Of a stretch of 64,000 bases of DNA, positions 1 to 11,433 are shown piece after piece. The notes below the pieces were generated by a model, which was not told the origin of the DNA, did no database searches, and saw only the letters and a list, made by a program, of their open reading frames with translations. Every line of letters starts with the position of its first letter. The stretch's first letter is position 1. The stretch covers positions 59,776,936 through 59,840,935 of the forward strand of contig NC_052359.1 in the NCBI RefSeq assembly GCF_009727055.1, written 5' to 3'. Source of the stretch: Benincasa hispida (taxonomy: Eukaryota; Streptophyta; Magnoliopsida; Cucurbitales; Cucurbitaceae). The translations under genes were made by a program, and so were the position numbers.

Positions 1-850
1 ATAAAATCAAATTTGATGATAAAAAATAAGTTCAAAAATAAATGGGAGAGAAAATCAGGAAATTTTTGTTTATTGTGATTAATTCAATAAGTAGTTAAAT
101 AAATCTAATTTGATAATAAAATATAAATTCAAATATAATTTGGGGAGAAAAATCATGAAGGAAGTTCATTTATTTATAATTACACTGTATTTATAATTTC
201 ATTTTCATTTAAGCTTCAACAATTTCATTGTATTTATAACTCCATCAACCATAAAACCTACGAAAGAAACCTTACTTGTTGTAGAGAACATCAAGAATGC
301 AAAAGTGAATGCTTATTTAACATAATAAGATGATAATAAAGAAAAGATGATTAAAAAATAAAAAATGATTAAATTTAAATGAAATATACAGTTTGTTAGA
401 AGATAATATGTATAAAATATTAAGTAAAATCCTAACCAGGATAAAAAAAATTTATTTTGAATTTAAAATGATAAAAAAAACCAATAAAATAATGTAAAAC
501 ATAAAGATAGATTATAAATTAAAATCAAAATGGTGATAAACAAATTAAAGATTAATTAATTCTGAATATTTTCGAAAAGTGGTTAAATCAAATCAAAACA
601 GATATAAAACCGTTAATTCAAATTTTAAACTGAGAGAAAAATTCGACAGATTTATCTCTTGAATTCATTAGGTTGAAGTCTCATAACCGACAATTCCATT
701 ATATGTATTTCTATTGAGAGTTGATACACGATCTTCTAACAGACGATTCTATCTACATTATATTCCTATTGAGAATTTATACACGGTAGAACAATTATAC
801 AGTATTTGAAAAAACTGTTAATCGACCATACCAGGGGAAATTTGGGGACA
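1..850. other. AT-rich DNA without a gene
   Basis: No coding frame of useful length and no recognised repeat is visible. The stretch is dominated by A/T runs with short direct repeats of the type AAATTCAAATATAA. Confidence 0.6.
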
Positions 851-2353
851 AAAAAAATATATGTCATGTGCGTGGTGTCACGGTCGTACTTCTCCAACCG
901 TGCGACACCATGATTCACCCGTGATCATGATCAGCCTTAAGGGATGCTCAAGCCCCAATTCACATTTTGCTCGACTCTTTGAAGCTTCGTCAGACCTTAG
1001 GCGAGGTTATTCTATCCTCAATTGAACTCAACTCATGTGGAACTGAACTTCACTCGACCATACACGTCGCCCGTACGTGTATTTTCCCTCATGTGCAACT
1101 CCTAACCGACTTACCTCTACTCTAGGCCAAGTCCTGAGGCTCGACCTTGCCCATATATGAGGCTAAGTTCATCATAATACAACGCCGCATCTCTTTCCGC
1201 CATCTTGGTTCCCAATAACACGTCTTCCATACTTCTACATCGCTTCAAAACTCCACGGGGATGAATTCTGGCCCTTCGTTGGGCCAAAACAAGCTTATAA
1301 CCCTTTATTGGGGCTTACCGGGTGATTCAGACACTTATCGAGGCTTTCCAAGACATAACAATGCTTGTCGGGATCTATCGGCCTACTTTGGCACTTAACG
1401 GGCTTCTATCAGCCTAATGGTCACCTACCGAGCTTTACCGAGCCATTATACTGCTTATCGGGACAACTTGAACAAGTATAGGGCCACTAGAAACTATCGA
1501 GTCACACTGATGCCTTAGGATGCCATCCTCAGTGTCGAGATGTCATCAGCTTCCTTTCTCCTGATTGGGCACACTTATCGAGAACCATCATCAACCAACC
1601 CATGGAAAACAATCTAACTCGGGACTTCCCGGACATCCATCCATCTGAACATAATCGAGACTTAGGCCTTTCCGAGCTTTTGTCGAATCAAAATGGCATA
1701 CTGGGTGCTACATTAAACCTCTGGCCCATTGGGAGCAATGCCCGCATACCCGTGCCGTCCTACACTGTCTATGAGATCACATTCTCAATGGAAGACACCC
1801 GAGACACTTGTCTTGTAACGCTCGCCCATGCCATGATATACGCATATGCCATGGGGTAGCTCAATTAGGCCACAGAGCCCAGAGGTGGTGGAGAGCTGAC
1901 ACCATGCCTCCCCCTATAGTGCATTTTGAACATTTTCCTATTTGCCACTAGCGAACTGTCACTCACCAACGTAGAGCGCTTGCCTAAACTCCGATTGACA
2001 TGAAATTCGACGTGTTTGCATATCTTATCAATATACATCTAACTCTAGAGCCACTCGTTCAAACTCGCGACGGAACCTTACATTCTGAGGTCACGGCCTG
2101 GGGCCCCATCTGGCCCCCGCGGAGCTTGTCACCGACACCACCGATCACACAATTGCTTGTCTTTCTGCTTAATGTTCAACATGGCATGCTTATCCACTTA
2201 TGTTGGGGTGTTGGATAATGCACCATCCTCCGATCGCATCACGACACTTCTATTGGCCCTCTGTCTTTGCCAGATGTGTCGACACTCACGTGTCGCCGTT
2301 GTACAGTTTGCACAAGTGGGGTCACAATCTACTATCTTAAAGTTAGATTGTGA
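851..2353. repeat. GC-richer repeat-like block, unidentified
   Basis: Base composition changes sharply from the AT-rich flanks. Between about 1300 and 1600 short phrases of the type CTTATCGGG / CTTACCGAG recur irregularly. The reading frames here (for example 1602-1859) show no domain I recognise and are probably not genes. A perfect 10-bp inverted repeat, TCACAATCTA (2322-2331) and TAGATTGTGA (2344-2353), sits near the right edge. The block looks like decayed LTR-retrotransposon DNA because other LTRs in this window also carry degenerate short-motif arrays, but I found no matching LTR pair, primer-binding site or target duplication. Confidence 0.35.
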
Positions 2354-2807
2354 AAAATGAAACACTTCTAAAAAAATCATATTGTTTTCATTTTTTGACA
2401 AAAATCAAAACATACCTTCGAGTTTGCTATTTCCTCCAATTTTCCTTTTCTTTTTTAAGCTACTTTAATCATATATATATAAGGGTAGATTTGTTAACTT
2501 CAGTGTAAGATTAGCTGATATCCGAGTTCTGACCGAGAACATTATTTTGTTACAAACTTCACACTTTGAGAATTGTTCGTTTGTTGGTTTGATTTTCTGT
2601 ATTTACTTCATTTGTAAAAAATAAAAGAAAAAGTAGTTCAGATAATGAAAATGAAGGGTACCTATGAAAAATGATCTATTTTTTCTGTGTCATTGTCATA
2701 TTTATAAAATAAATACATTGATTTATTTGAAATATAAGAGATTGATTTACCTTCAAGCATACGTTTCCATTTAAAAAATAATAAAATAAAAAAAATAATC
2801 TTAATGT
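2354..2807. other. AT-rich spacer left of copia A
   Basis: No gene or recognised repeat. It ends at the GTGTG target duplication (2808-2812) of the next element. Confidence 0.5.
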
Positions 2808-2812
2808 GTGTG

Positions 2813-3292
2813 TGTTGGAAACGGCAGGGCCCTCAGAACGACGAACTGTAAACCGTCAAGGCACGGTGGTCAAGTGAAGAGCAAAACCTGCAAAACAGAA
2901 ACTCGTTATAGGTTAAGTCACGGAGCTTGCTCTCTTTAAGACGTTTCGCGGCTCTGCCCAAGTGTGCAAGCAGGTTTAAAAATTACCATTTCATCCCCAG
3001 GATAAAATAGTCAAATGAAAACCGATCGGAAATGCACCGTTACCGATCAGAACATACATCCTTTCTAAACTCACTGCTCGGAAAGCTAAGATGGAGAAGG
3101 AGAGTTAAATGAAATGGGGTGTTATGAAAATGAAGTATGTGTCTTACGAACTGCTAAAGGCCTCGCCTTTCATAGGCCTTCAGCGTTGAAACGGGCCGTT
3201 TTAAAAATAATCAATGGACCGTTTTAAAAATGATCAACGGATCATTTTAAAATAATCAATGGACCGTTTTAAATATAAATTTGTACCCAATA
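2813..3292 (-). repeat. 3' LTR of copia A
   Basis: About 480 bp, matching 7718-8174 in the same orientation. Both copies share the phrase CTCAGAACGACGAACTGTAA. Near the inner end (3190-3275) lies a run of about four 26-bp units containing GGACCGTTTTAAAA; the partner LTR has about three. That explains most of the length difference. Confidence 0.92.
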
Positions 3293-3304
3293 ATTCCCCA
3301 TTTG
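3293..3304 (-). other. Polypurine tract of copia A
   Basis: Read on the minus strand, an AAATGGGGAATT tract lies directly before the 3' LTR, the normal place for the plus-strand primer in reverse transcription. Confidence 0.6.
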
Positions 3305-4074
3305 GAAATTTAAACAAAACGAGAAGAGAGGAAAGATTTTCATCGAGCAGTTTCAGTATATACAACACTGTGCATAAGCAAAGGTGTCTTATGACTTGAA
3401 CCTTTATATAGTGTAGATGATTCAGAATATACTAGAGTAACCCTTCGTTTTGAACTCTATCTCTAACAACATCTCATACAGAGTGTTGTTAGGGTATAGT
3501 ACGAAAGCCCGTGCTTTTAAGGTATAGCACGTGAATCTCGGTTTAGTGAATGCTCTAGAGAGTTTACCTATAAACTCCATAGGAAGTGACCCTCACTTCC
3601 ATATTCACACAGGTGAATCTATCAAGGGTACACTTATCATCAAGTATAGATCTCATTAATAACTGAGTTCAACCTTTCTTACGCTTCAGGATATCATGCT
3701 CAGACTTTAAGTCATAGGAATGAAACTCTGTGTTTGGTTTAGCATGATTCACTATATATCACTCATGATCAGTTATTATCCATTGAATCTATTTCTTGGG
3801 ATCTTCAATCTACAGGTTGGGTTTTCCTCACCGTGATTCATTTTTCGATAAGTATGAGTCCCATCCTTTCTGAGGTTCTGAAAACCCTTTCTTTGGCCAA
3901 TCCTTTCGTCAAAGGATCTGCCACATTTTCATAAGTCCATATGTGATCCACTCTAACTGCACCAGTAGTGAGAAACTCTCTAATGGTACTGTGCATACGA
4001 CGTATTTGATGTCTCTTTTCGTTGTAGTAACAGTTCTAAATTTTTGCGATTGTTGCAGTACTATCACAGTGGAT

Positions 4075-4548
4075 CAATATGGCCAGTACCGGCTTTTCCC
4101 ATAAGGGAATCTCTGATAGCAGACTTCTAAGCCAGTCTGCTTATTCACTAGCTGTCGATAGTGCTATCATTTCTGACTCCATCGTAGATTGGGCTAAAAT
4201 AGTATGTTTCTTGAACTTCCAAGAGACAGCTCAACCAGTTATATTAAAGACATGGCCACTCGTAGCCTTTGAATCATCCGAAAGAGTGTTCTAATCAGCA
4301 TTGTTGAACCCTTCCAGGACAGTGGGAAACTTTTGATAACGTAATCCTAGTTTTTGGGTTTTCTTAAAGTATCTCATGACCATTTCTATAGCATTCCAAT
4401 GCTCTTTACTAGGTCTGCTTGTAAACTTGCAAAGTAGTCCTACAACATAAGCTATGTCAGGCCTAGTGCAGTCGGCAGTGTATCTAAGACTGCCTATGAT
4501 GCTTGCATACTCAGATTCATTAACACTGTCACGAGTGTTCTTGAACAA
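4075..4548 (-). pseudogene. Copia A reverse transcriptase end and RNase H, broken
   Basis: The part 4548-4291 reads YASIIGSLRYTADCTRPDIAY, the conserved link between copia reverse transcriptase and RNase H, followed by the usual SRPSKEHW region. A stop follows FNNAD; the frame then continues to about 4079 through the RNase H-like phrases ATSGHVF, HTILAQSTMESE and ALSTAS, with two further stops. Upstream, around 4770-4790 on the minus strand, a YIDD motif takes the place of the usual copia YVDD catalytic motif. The product would have copied the element's RNA to DNA and removed the RNA; the stops rule this out. Confidence 0.88.
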
Positions 4549-4898
4549 CTTGACACTAGGGTTATAAGAAGTACAAGCTGGTTTACACTCAAAGTAATTA
4601 TATTTCTTTAGAATCTTTTCTATATAATGAGATTGAACTAAAGAAATTCCCTTTTCAGACCTATTTACTTTATGCCTAAGATTACACTGCCTTTTCCTAA
4701 GTCTTTCATCTTGAAGTTCGCACTCAATATTGATTTTACATCATTTATGACATGGAAGTTTGACCCAAAGATCAATAAATCATCTATATATAAACACAAG
4801 ATAGTGCAGAGGTTATTATCAAACTTATGGTAGATGCATTTGTCACTTTCATTGACCTTGAAACCTTTAGATAGGATAAGGTTGTCAAATTTTTCATG

Positions 4899-6146
4899 TC
4901 ATTGCTTAGGAGCTTGTTTTAGTCCATAGATAGATTTGTCTAATTTACACACCTTATTTTCTTGACCATGGACGACAAAACCCTCAAGTTGTTCCATGTA
5001 AATCTCTTCTTCAAGTTCACCATTTAGGAAAGTGATTTTTACATCCATCTGAAGTACTACGAGGTTATAAAGGGCAGCGAGAGAAAATAGGACACAGATT
5101 GAGGTAATTATAGTGACAGGGGAGAAGGTGTCAAAGAAATCTTCGTTTTCTCTCTGTCTAAAGCCCTTCGCTACTAACCTGGCTTTAAATTTGTCGACAG
5201 TCCCATCAGGTCTAAGTTTCCTCCTTAAGATCCATTTCCACTCTATTGCCTTACATCCTGGGGGTAGATCTACTAAATGCCAAGTTATATTTGACTCAAG
5301 TGCGTCCATCTCATCATTTATGGCTTCTTGCCATAGGTTGGTATCTACTGAGGACAGGGCAACTTTTAGATCTTTTGGGTCTTCTTCTACATTGTAGGTC
5401 AGGAAGTCATTTCCGAAATCTTTGGTGGTTCTAACTCTTTTGCTTCTTCTAGGTTCGGTGTCAGTTTCCTCTCTAGGGTTAAGATTTCTAACTAGGGTTA
5501 TACCACTTAAACCGGAGCCCCCACTATTCCTTGATTTAAAAGGAAATCTATCTTCAAAGAAGTTCGCATCATTTGACTCAATGATCACTTGGTTCACTAG
5601 ATCATAGAACCTGTAGGCTTTACTATTTAAGACATAACCTATAAAGACACACTCGTAAGCTCTACAAGCCAACTTTCTCCTTTTTGGGTCAGGAATCCTT
5701 ACAAAGGCTAAACAACCCCATGTTCTAAAGTAGGACAAGTTTAGTTTCTTATTCTTGAGAATTTCGTAAGGTGAAGTTTTATTTTTAGATTTCGGAATTC
5801 TATTTAGGACATGACACATGGTAAGGATTATTTCACCCCACCAATAAGATACGACTCCTGAACTAAGTAAAATAGTAACTACTAGCTCAGCTAAAGTTTT
5901 ATTTTTCCTCTGGGATTTTTCGTTCATTTCAGGAGAATAAAGTGTGGTCTTTTCGTGTATTATTCCATGTGAGTTAAAGAATTCATTAAAACTGTCTGAG
6001 TCATACTCAGTTCCCCTATCACTACGAAGTCTTTTAACTTTTCTATTAAACTGATTCTCTATTTCAGAAACAAAAAGTTTGAAGGCATCAAAAGCATCAC
6101 TTTTTTTTTCAGTAGATATACAAAAGTAAATCAGAGCAGTCGTCAA
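4899..6146 (-). pseudogene. Copia A integrase core and reverse transcriptase, open frame fragment
   Basis: A 415-residue open stretch. Residues 1-110 fit the integrase core: LRSDRGTEYDS and the NGE-like phrase before KNKTLAELV match the usual D..E region, here with MNEKSQRKNKTLAE. Residues 135-185 match the integrase C-terminal region (FRTWGCLAFVRIPDPKR, FIGYVLNSKAYRFYD). The reverse transcriptase starts near residue 275 (WQEAINDEMDALE, then KWILRRKLRPDGTVDKFKARLVAKGFRQ and VLQMDVKITFLNGELEEEIYMEQ). It stops just after YGLKQAPKQ, where the family has a tryptophan, so a TGG-to-TGA change is likely. The start given is only the first Met of the open stretch, not the real start of the polyprotein. 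Confidence 0.9.
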
Positions 6147-6387
6147 TAAAAGTTATGAAATATCTTTTACTGTTTTTAGTCAATATGCCATCAAATTCAC
6201 AGACAACAGAATGAATCAAATCTAGAGGCTAAGAATTCCTAAGTACAGATTTATGTGGAGTTTTAGTAATTTTAGCTTGACTACAATACTCACATTTATC
6301 AAAATCATTCGTGGATTACTTAGGTATCATTTCCAGTCTAATCATGTTACTAATTAAATTATTATTCACATGACAAAGTCTAGCATG

Positions 6388-6573
6388 CTAAATATTCATA
6401 GAACATAGCATATACACAGAAGATTTCATTTTATTAAGGTCTAGATTTAATTTGAACAATCCCTTAGTTGCATACCCTTTCCCTACAAATACATTATTTT
6501 TGGTAAGGGTATATAGGTCTGCCCCTATAGTTTGAGTAAACCCGACTTTGTTGAGGAGATAGCTCGAAACCAA
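6388..6573 (-). pseudogene. Copia A pre-integrase fragment
   Basis: A short open piece between the protease and the integrase. It holds the phrase SSYLLNKVGF and continues the polyprotein order (protease linker, then GAG-pre-integrase). The zinc-finger His-Cys part expected further down (about 6150-6380) is interrupted by stops. Confidence 0.65.
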
Positions 6574-6579
6574 ATTCTT

Positions 6580-6999
6580 TCATATCTTCGGTGTGTGCAG
6601 AATGTTTTTCAACGTGAGAGTCTTCCCAGAGGTAAATTTCAGTTCCACCTCATCGGTTCCAGCAACTTTCGTAGAGTGGTGATCTCCCAACAAAATATTC
6701 TTATCCTTAGTTTCAGTACAAGTTTTAAATAGACTAAGATCATGACAGACATGGGGCACCATGCCAGTGTCTATCCACCACCCTTCACAACCACCAATCA
6801 CATTTACTTTTGTGATCATGGCGACTAACGGTTCTTCTGTCAGGTTCGCCTGACCAGCAGGACGATGTCTGTTCCTACAGTTCTTAGCCATGTGCCCAGG
6901 TTTATTACAATTAAAGCAAAGAGGAATTGTACCGTTTCTCTTGAAGGGTGCTTTTATTTTTTCTGTTGGTTCTGGTTGCTGGAGCCACGATTCTGACAT
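6580..6999 (-). pseudogene. Copia A gag C-terminus and protease, broken
   Basis: A 139-residue open stretch with one CCHC zinc knuckle, CFNCNKPGHMAKNC (RNA packaging), near residues 28-41. The aspartic protease region follows: GGWWIDTGMVPHVC shows D-T-G where copia proteases usually have D-S-G, and a residue that normally follows (A-T) is missing. LLGDHHSTKVAGTDEVELKF is the following protease strand. It is out of frame with the preceding gag piece. Confidence 0.87.
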
Positions 7000-7115
7000 T
7001 TCCTCTTTGTCCCCTTAGGTTTTTGGTCAGGTTTTACCACGACAAAAGCAGGTTTCCTAGGTACTGCGTTCACCTCCTCCCTCTGGTCTTACTTCCGGGC
7101 TTCCTCCTCGATCCT

Positions 7116-7694
7116 TTACCAGGTTATAAGACTCTCCAAGGAGAACTTCTTGGTCTTATTCCTTAAAGTGTTCTTAAAATTCTTCCACAAGGGGGGCAGT
7201 TTATCAATAATAACAGCAACTTGGAATTGTTCGTTTAGAGGCATATCTTCAGTAATTATCTCGTAGGCTATCTTTTCGAGTTCATGGGATTGGGCCTCCA
7301 CGGATTTGTCATCCGTCATCTGGAACTTGAGATAACGGCTAACCGCATATTTCTTTGACCCGGCCTCATCGGTGTCATACTTCTTTTGCAGGGCATCCCA
7401 GACCTCCTTCACTGTCTTCCTTGTACTGTAGTAGTCATACAAATCATCCGTCAAACCATTTAAAATGAAATTCTTACGTAGAAAGTCTTTTTCCTCCCAG
7501 TCAACAACTTCTTTTATATGTTGTTTAGTTGGTTCTTCTAAAGGGACGATCGGCTTAACGCTGGTACAAGCTTCGACAACTTTTTTTACGGTGAGGAGGA
7601 ACAACATCTTTTGCTTCCACCGCTTGAAGTTCGCTCCTTCGAACCGAAATGGATAGTTAAGGTTAGATATCTCATTGTTGCTATTGAGGGCCAT
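7116..7694 (-). pseudogene. Copia A gag N-terminus
   Basis: A 192-residue open stretch that begins only about 24 bp inside the 5' LTR. FRFEGANFKRWKQKMLFLL near residue 18 and the VWDALQKKYDTDEAG region near residue 97 fit the copia gag (UBN2-type) domain. The Met at 7694 is the natural start because it directly precedes the conserved region. The frame breaks after SLESLITW; the zinc knuckle lies in another frame downstream. Confidence 0.87.
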
Positions 7695-7717
7695 TAATGA
7701 TGTGGAAACGTCTTAAA

Positions 7718-8174
7718 AGTTGAAAACGGCAGGGTCCTCAGAACGACGAACTGTAAACCGTCAAGACACGACGGTTAAGCTAAGAGCAAAACCTACAAAA
7801 TAGAAAATCGTTATAGGCTGAGTCGCGGAGCTCGCTCTCTTTAAGAAATTTTGTGGCTCTCCCAAGTGTGCAAGTAGGTCTGAAAATTGCCACGTCATCC
7901 CCATGAAAAAACAACCAAATGAAAACCGATCAAAAATGCACCGTTACCGATCAGAACGTACACCCTTTCTAAACGCACTGCTCGGAAAGCAAAGATGGAG
8001 AAGGAGAGGAAAATAAAGTTGGGTATTATGAAAATGAATTATGTGTCTTACGAACTGCTAAAGGCCTCGCCTTTTATAGGCCTTCAGCGTCGAAATGGAC
8101 CGTTTTAAAAATAATCAACGGTCCGTTTTAAATATAATCAATGGACTGTTTTAAATATAATTATGCACCCAACA
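7718..8174 (-). repeat. 5' LTR of copia A
   Basis: About 457 bp. The outer end reads CACCCAACA just before the GTGTG duplication. The inner end is AGTTGAAAACGG, where the partner LTR has TGTTGGAAACGG, so the inner TG terminus seems mutated. No canonical primer-binding site follows it. Confidence 0.9.
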
Positions 8175-8179
8175 GTGTG

Positions 8180-8756
8180 TATTTTTTATGTTTACTTTTC
8201 CAAACTTTTCATACAATAGATTTTAGAAAAAGAAAAATACCCTTTAAAAAAAGTACAAACTATTGAGGATCTTACATTATAAATATGGAAGACCTTGCAA
8301 TCTCAAGAAGAAACACGAACTACTTCTCTTTTATAATTAGTTTTGAAATAAAATTATATGGTTTATCCAATACACACATACATACATATATTTTCATCAT
8401 TGAACGTACAAAATGTTATTTTGATAATTGAACTTTTAAATTTGTAATATCCGGCCTCAAATTTTTACAAGTGTTTACTTTAGTTCATGAACCTTTAGAA
8501 GAGTAATTATTTTGGTCATTGTTTTTGTCTTTTTAATTATCAAATTCATGACATAGCTTTGATACATTTGCTAGCATGTTAATACGAGCATGATTTCAAG
8601 CCGACAAACTTTAGGAAAGTGAAAATTAGATTAAAAGAAAACTTACATATTAAAGGCCAAAATTAGAAAAAATTTAGACAAAATTTGAACAAACATCAAA
8701 GATAAGAAACTAAAATAGATAATTTAAAATTTTAAAAATTAAAATTAAACAAATTT
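8180..8756. other. AT-rich spacer between copia A and copia B
   Basis: No gene or recognised repeat is visible. It ends at the AGAAG target duplication (8757-8761) of copia B. Confidence 0.5.
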
Positions 8757-8761
8757 AGAAG

Positions 8762-9397
8762 TGTTAGAGACTCTGTCACATCAGCTACCAAGGAAGAGTC
8801 AAGAATACACATCAGCAGAAGAATGTCATGTCACTGAGGTGAGTCATGAAGGAGTATTTCTTTAGTGCTCTAGAATTCTGTTAGGATTGGGTAATAACAA
8901 ATAAATATTCTTTCTCTATGTGTTGGACCATGTGTCTTCATACTAATAGTTATTCGTTATATAATTTTTTAATTCTTTGTATCCCTAAAATAGGGAATAG
9001 TGTATAAATTGGGCAGGTTTCCCCTTTCCAAAGCAAGTAATAAAATACGAAAAGGCAAGTGATAAAATTCTCTCTATATCGTTTAGTATATCTAATCCTA
9101 TCATATACTATGAAGAGCTAAACGATTCATTAGTCTTTCCATCGTTTAGCTCCCAGACTCCATCGTGTACAATGAAGAGGTAAACGGTTAATTCTATCGC
9201 TTAACTCTCTGATTCTGTCGTGTACAACGGAGAGGTAAACGATCAATTGTCTCACTATCATTTAGGTCTGAGACTCCATTGTGTATAACGACGAGGTAAA
9301 CGATACAATCCATTTTTTGTCGCTTATCTCCCTAACTCTATCGTGTACGACAAAGAGGTAAACGAAACAAATCCCTTTCGTTTTTATTTTCCTAACT
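8762..9397 (+). repeat. 5' LTR of copia B
   Basis: 636 bp, from TGTTAGAGAC to CCTAACT. It carries about 51 bp (roughly 8820-8871) absent from the right LTR; the break points sit at short AGAA repeats, so a deletion in the right copy is likely. From about 9078 to 9364 it has five units of about 60 bp, each starting like ATCGTTTAG and ending like GAGGTAAACGAT. Confidence 0.93.
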
Positions 9398-9409
9398 TGG
9401 TATTAGTGC
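9398..9409 (+). other. Primer-binding site of copia B
   Basis: TGGTATTAGTGC directly follows the left LTR. It resembles the plant copia site TGGTATCAGAGC, complementary to initiator methionine tRNA, with two or three changes. Confidence 0.8.
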
Positions 9410-9413
9410 AGCT

Positions 9414-10350
9414 ATGGAAAACGCCACTATCACAGGATCCGGTGTGACCAATGAATCAACGAAGTTCAGCACACCCCCTCTGAATCAGCTATTAAACCAA
9501 ATAACTAGCACCAAGTTGGAGAGAGGCAACTTTATGCTATGGAAGACGCTAGCTCATCTAGTTTTGAAAGGATATAGACTTGGAGGTCATCTGTCCGGAA
9601 CTAAGGTATGTCCTCCTATATTCATTGTTGCTACTTCATCAGCTACTAAAACTGGTGAAGTTGATTCTCAAGCCTCAGAAGGAGCTTTGAGATCCACCAG
9701 CGATTAACCAACTCTTGTTAGGGTAGTTATACAACTTCATGACTCCTGAAGTTGTTGGACAGCTGATGGGGTATGAAAGTGCTAAGAGTCTATGGGATGC
9801 CATTCACTCATTGTTTGGAGTTCAGTCGAGGGCAGAAGAAGACTTTCTTCACTAAGTTTTTCAACAAACCCGTAAAGGTAACATGACAATGTCTGAATAT
9901 TTGAAAGTTATGAAGCTTCACTCGGATAACTTAGCTCAAGCTGGCAGTCCAGTGTCCACACGTAGCCTAGTGTCTCAAGTACTCCTTGGGCTAGATGAAG
10001 AGTATAATCCAGTGGTGGTTGTTATCCAAAGCAAACTTGAGATCTCCTGGCTAGATATGCAGTCTGAGTTGCTGTCATTTGAAAAAAGGTTAGAATACCA
10101 AAATACCTCAAAAGCCACTACAGCGTTTGCACACAATGCCTCGGCTAATGCTGCTTTCAATCGGAACAATTCCACATTCATGACATCTGGACAGGGTAAC
10201 ACACAAGGAGGAAATCGACAATAGTTCAATGGATCCAGAGAAACAATAATAGTGGAGGAAACAAAGGAAGAGGTCGACGCAGAGGAAATAGACCTACCTG
10301 TCAGGTCTGCTCCAAGTATGGACATGCTGCAGATGTGTGCTATCAAAGGT
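9414..10350 (+). pseudogene. Copia B gag, broken
   Basis: Starts with ATG at 9414, 16 bp after the LTR. KLERGNFMLWKTLAHLVLKGY matches the copia gag N-terminal region. After a stop at about 9705 the match continues in the UBN2-type region (SAKSLWDAIHSLFG, then MTMSEYLKVMKLHSDNLAQAG and VLLGLDEEYNPVV at 9883-10030). Near 10291-10335 it has a CCHC zinc knuckle, CQVCSKYGHAADVC. There are at least three stops or frame changes. Confidence 0.88.
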
Positions 10351-11002
10351 ACAATCAAGAATTTGTTCTAAATCAAAATAATGGTAAAGGAAACAGTCAG
10401 AACCAAGAGAACTCAAGGACCAATCCTTCAGCCTTTGTTACCTCTCAGAACTTGAATCAATTTCTTCAAACTGAACCTGCAGGGGATTTTAATTGGTATG
10501 CAGACAGAGCAACCAACCATGTCACAACTAATCCCAACAACATAGCCAACCCTTCTGAGTACACAGGTAATGATCATATTATGGTAGGAAATGGACAATA
10601 GTTAAACATATCCTTCAGAGGCAATGCATGTTTAAGTTCCTCTAATTGCAATCTAAGTCTGAAAAAAATCTTATGTGTACCAAATATTGCAAAGAATTTG
10701 GTTAGTTATCAAAACTGGTTTAAGATAATGATGCTTCTGTTGAGTTCTATAATGACAGTTATGTTGTTAAAGACAAATGTTCAGGGCAAGTACTGGTGAA
10801 AGGAACTCTTAAAGACGGACTATATCAGTTGAATGAAGCAGAGGTGATCCCAGTTGATGTAAATACCAAAAAGGCTTGTTGTTTTCCCAACCCAATGAAC
10901 AAAAATAATAGTTCTACAACATTTGTTTGGTCCAAAAGTGGAGCAAACTTAGTAAAATCAAAAGGGTTGTGGCATAGGAGACTAGATCACCCCTCTCTTT
11001 GA
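10335..11002 (+). pseudogene. Copia B protease and pre-integrase region, broken
   Basis: NWYADRATNHVT near 10490-10525 corresponds to the copia protease phrase WYxDSGATNH, but the D-S-G triad has been lost (ADRAT). Further down, GTLKDGLYQLN and SKGLWHRRLDHPSL (10800-11000) are the GAG-pre-integrase domain with its HxxLDHPS motif. Stops separate the parts. Confidence 0.85.
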
Positions 11003-11044
11003 GTTTTAGAGACTATACTAAAAACTTGTAATCTTCCTACTAAG

Positions 11045-11433
11045 TTGAATGAAGAGATTAAGTTTTGTGAACTCATTTGTCTTGGTAAAGCTCACTCTCT
11101 ACCCTTTTCTAATTCTTTGTCTCGTGCACAGCATAAATTTGATTTAATCCAATCAGATGTATGGGGTCCAACCTCTAAAAACTCCACTGGAGGATATGAT
11201 ATTACATATCATTTATTGAGTATTACAGTAGATACCTCTGGGTTTATCCCCTTAAACAAAAGTCTGATACTCTCTTCAAACATTTCCTACAGGTTGTTCA
11301 AACACAGTTTAAAACAAGCATTAAAGCACTGCAGTAAGATAATTGTATTAAATATACTAAATTGCATCAGTTATGCAGCTCACAAGGCATTGCATCTCGA
11401 TTTTCTTGCCCCTATACATCTCAAAAAAATGGA
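11045..11433 (+). pseudogene. Copia B integrase, part before the inserted LTR
   Basis: CxxC-like ICLGKAHSLPF, then FDLIQSDVWGPTS, which holds the first catalytic Asp of the integrase. The reading ends at PYTSQKNG, a conserved phrase just before the catalytic Glu helix, where the foreign LTR starts. The matching continuation, RAERKHRHIVEMALTLL, is at 14377 onward. Confidence 0.88.

Larger units (their letters stand above)
2813..8174 (-). mobile_element. Ty1/copia LTR retrotransposon (copia A), complete in structure, dead
   Basis: A 5.36-kb element on the minus strand. It is bounded by two similar LTRs (2813-3292 and 7718-8174) and by a 5-bp duplication GTGTG at 2808-2812 and 8175-8179. Read on the minus strand the order is gag, zinc knuckle, protease, integrase, reverse transcriptase, RNase H, which is the copia order. 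The frame is broken several times, so it cannot move on its own. The outer ends read TGTTGG on the left and CCCAACA on the right. Confidence 0.93.

Noticed and set aside
1602..2401. Four open frames of 67-85 residues
   Set aside because: No domain, no supporting context, overlapping on both strands in a repeat-like block.
9078..9364. CRISPR-like regular repeats
   Set aside because: The units lie in a copia LTR, are present in both LTRs, and have no unique spacers; the host is a eukaryote.
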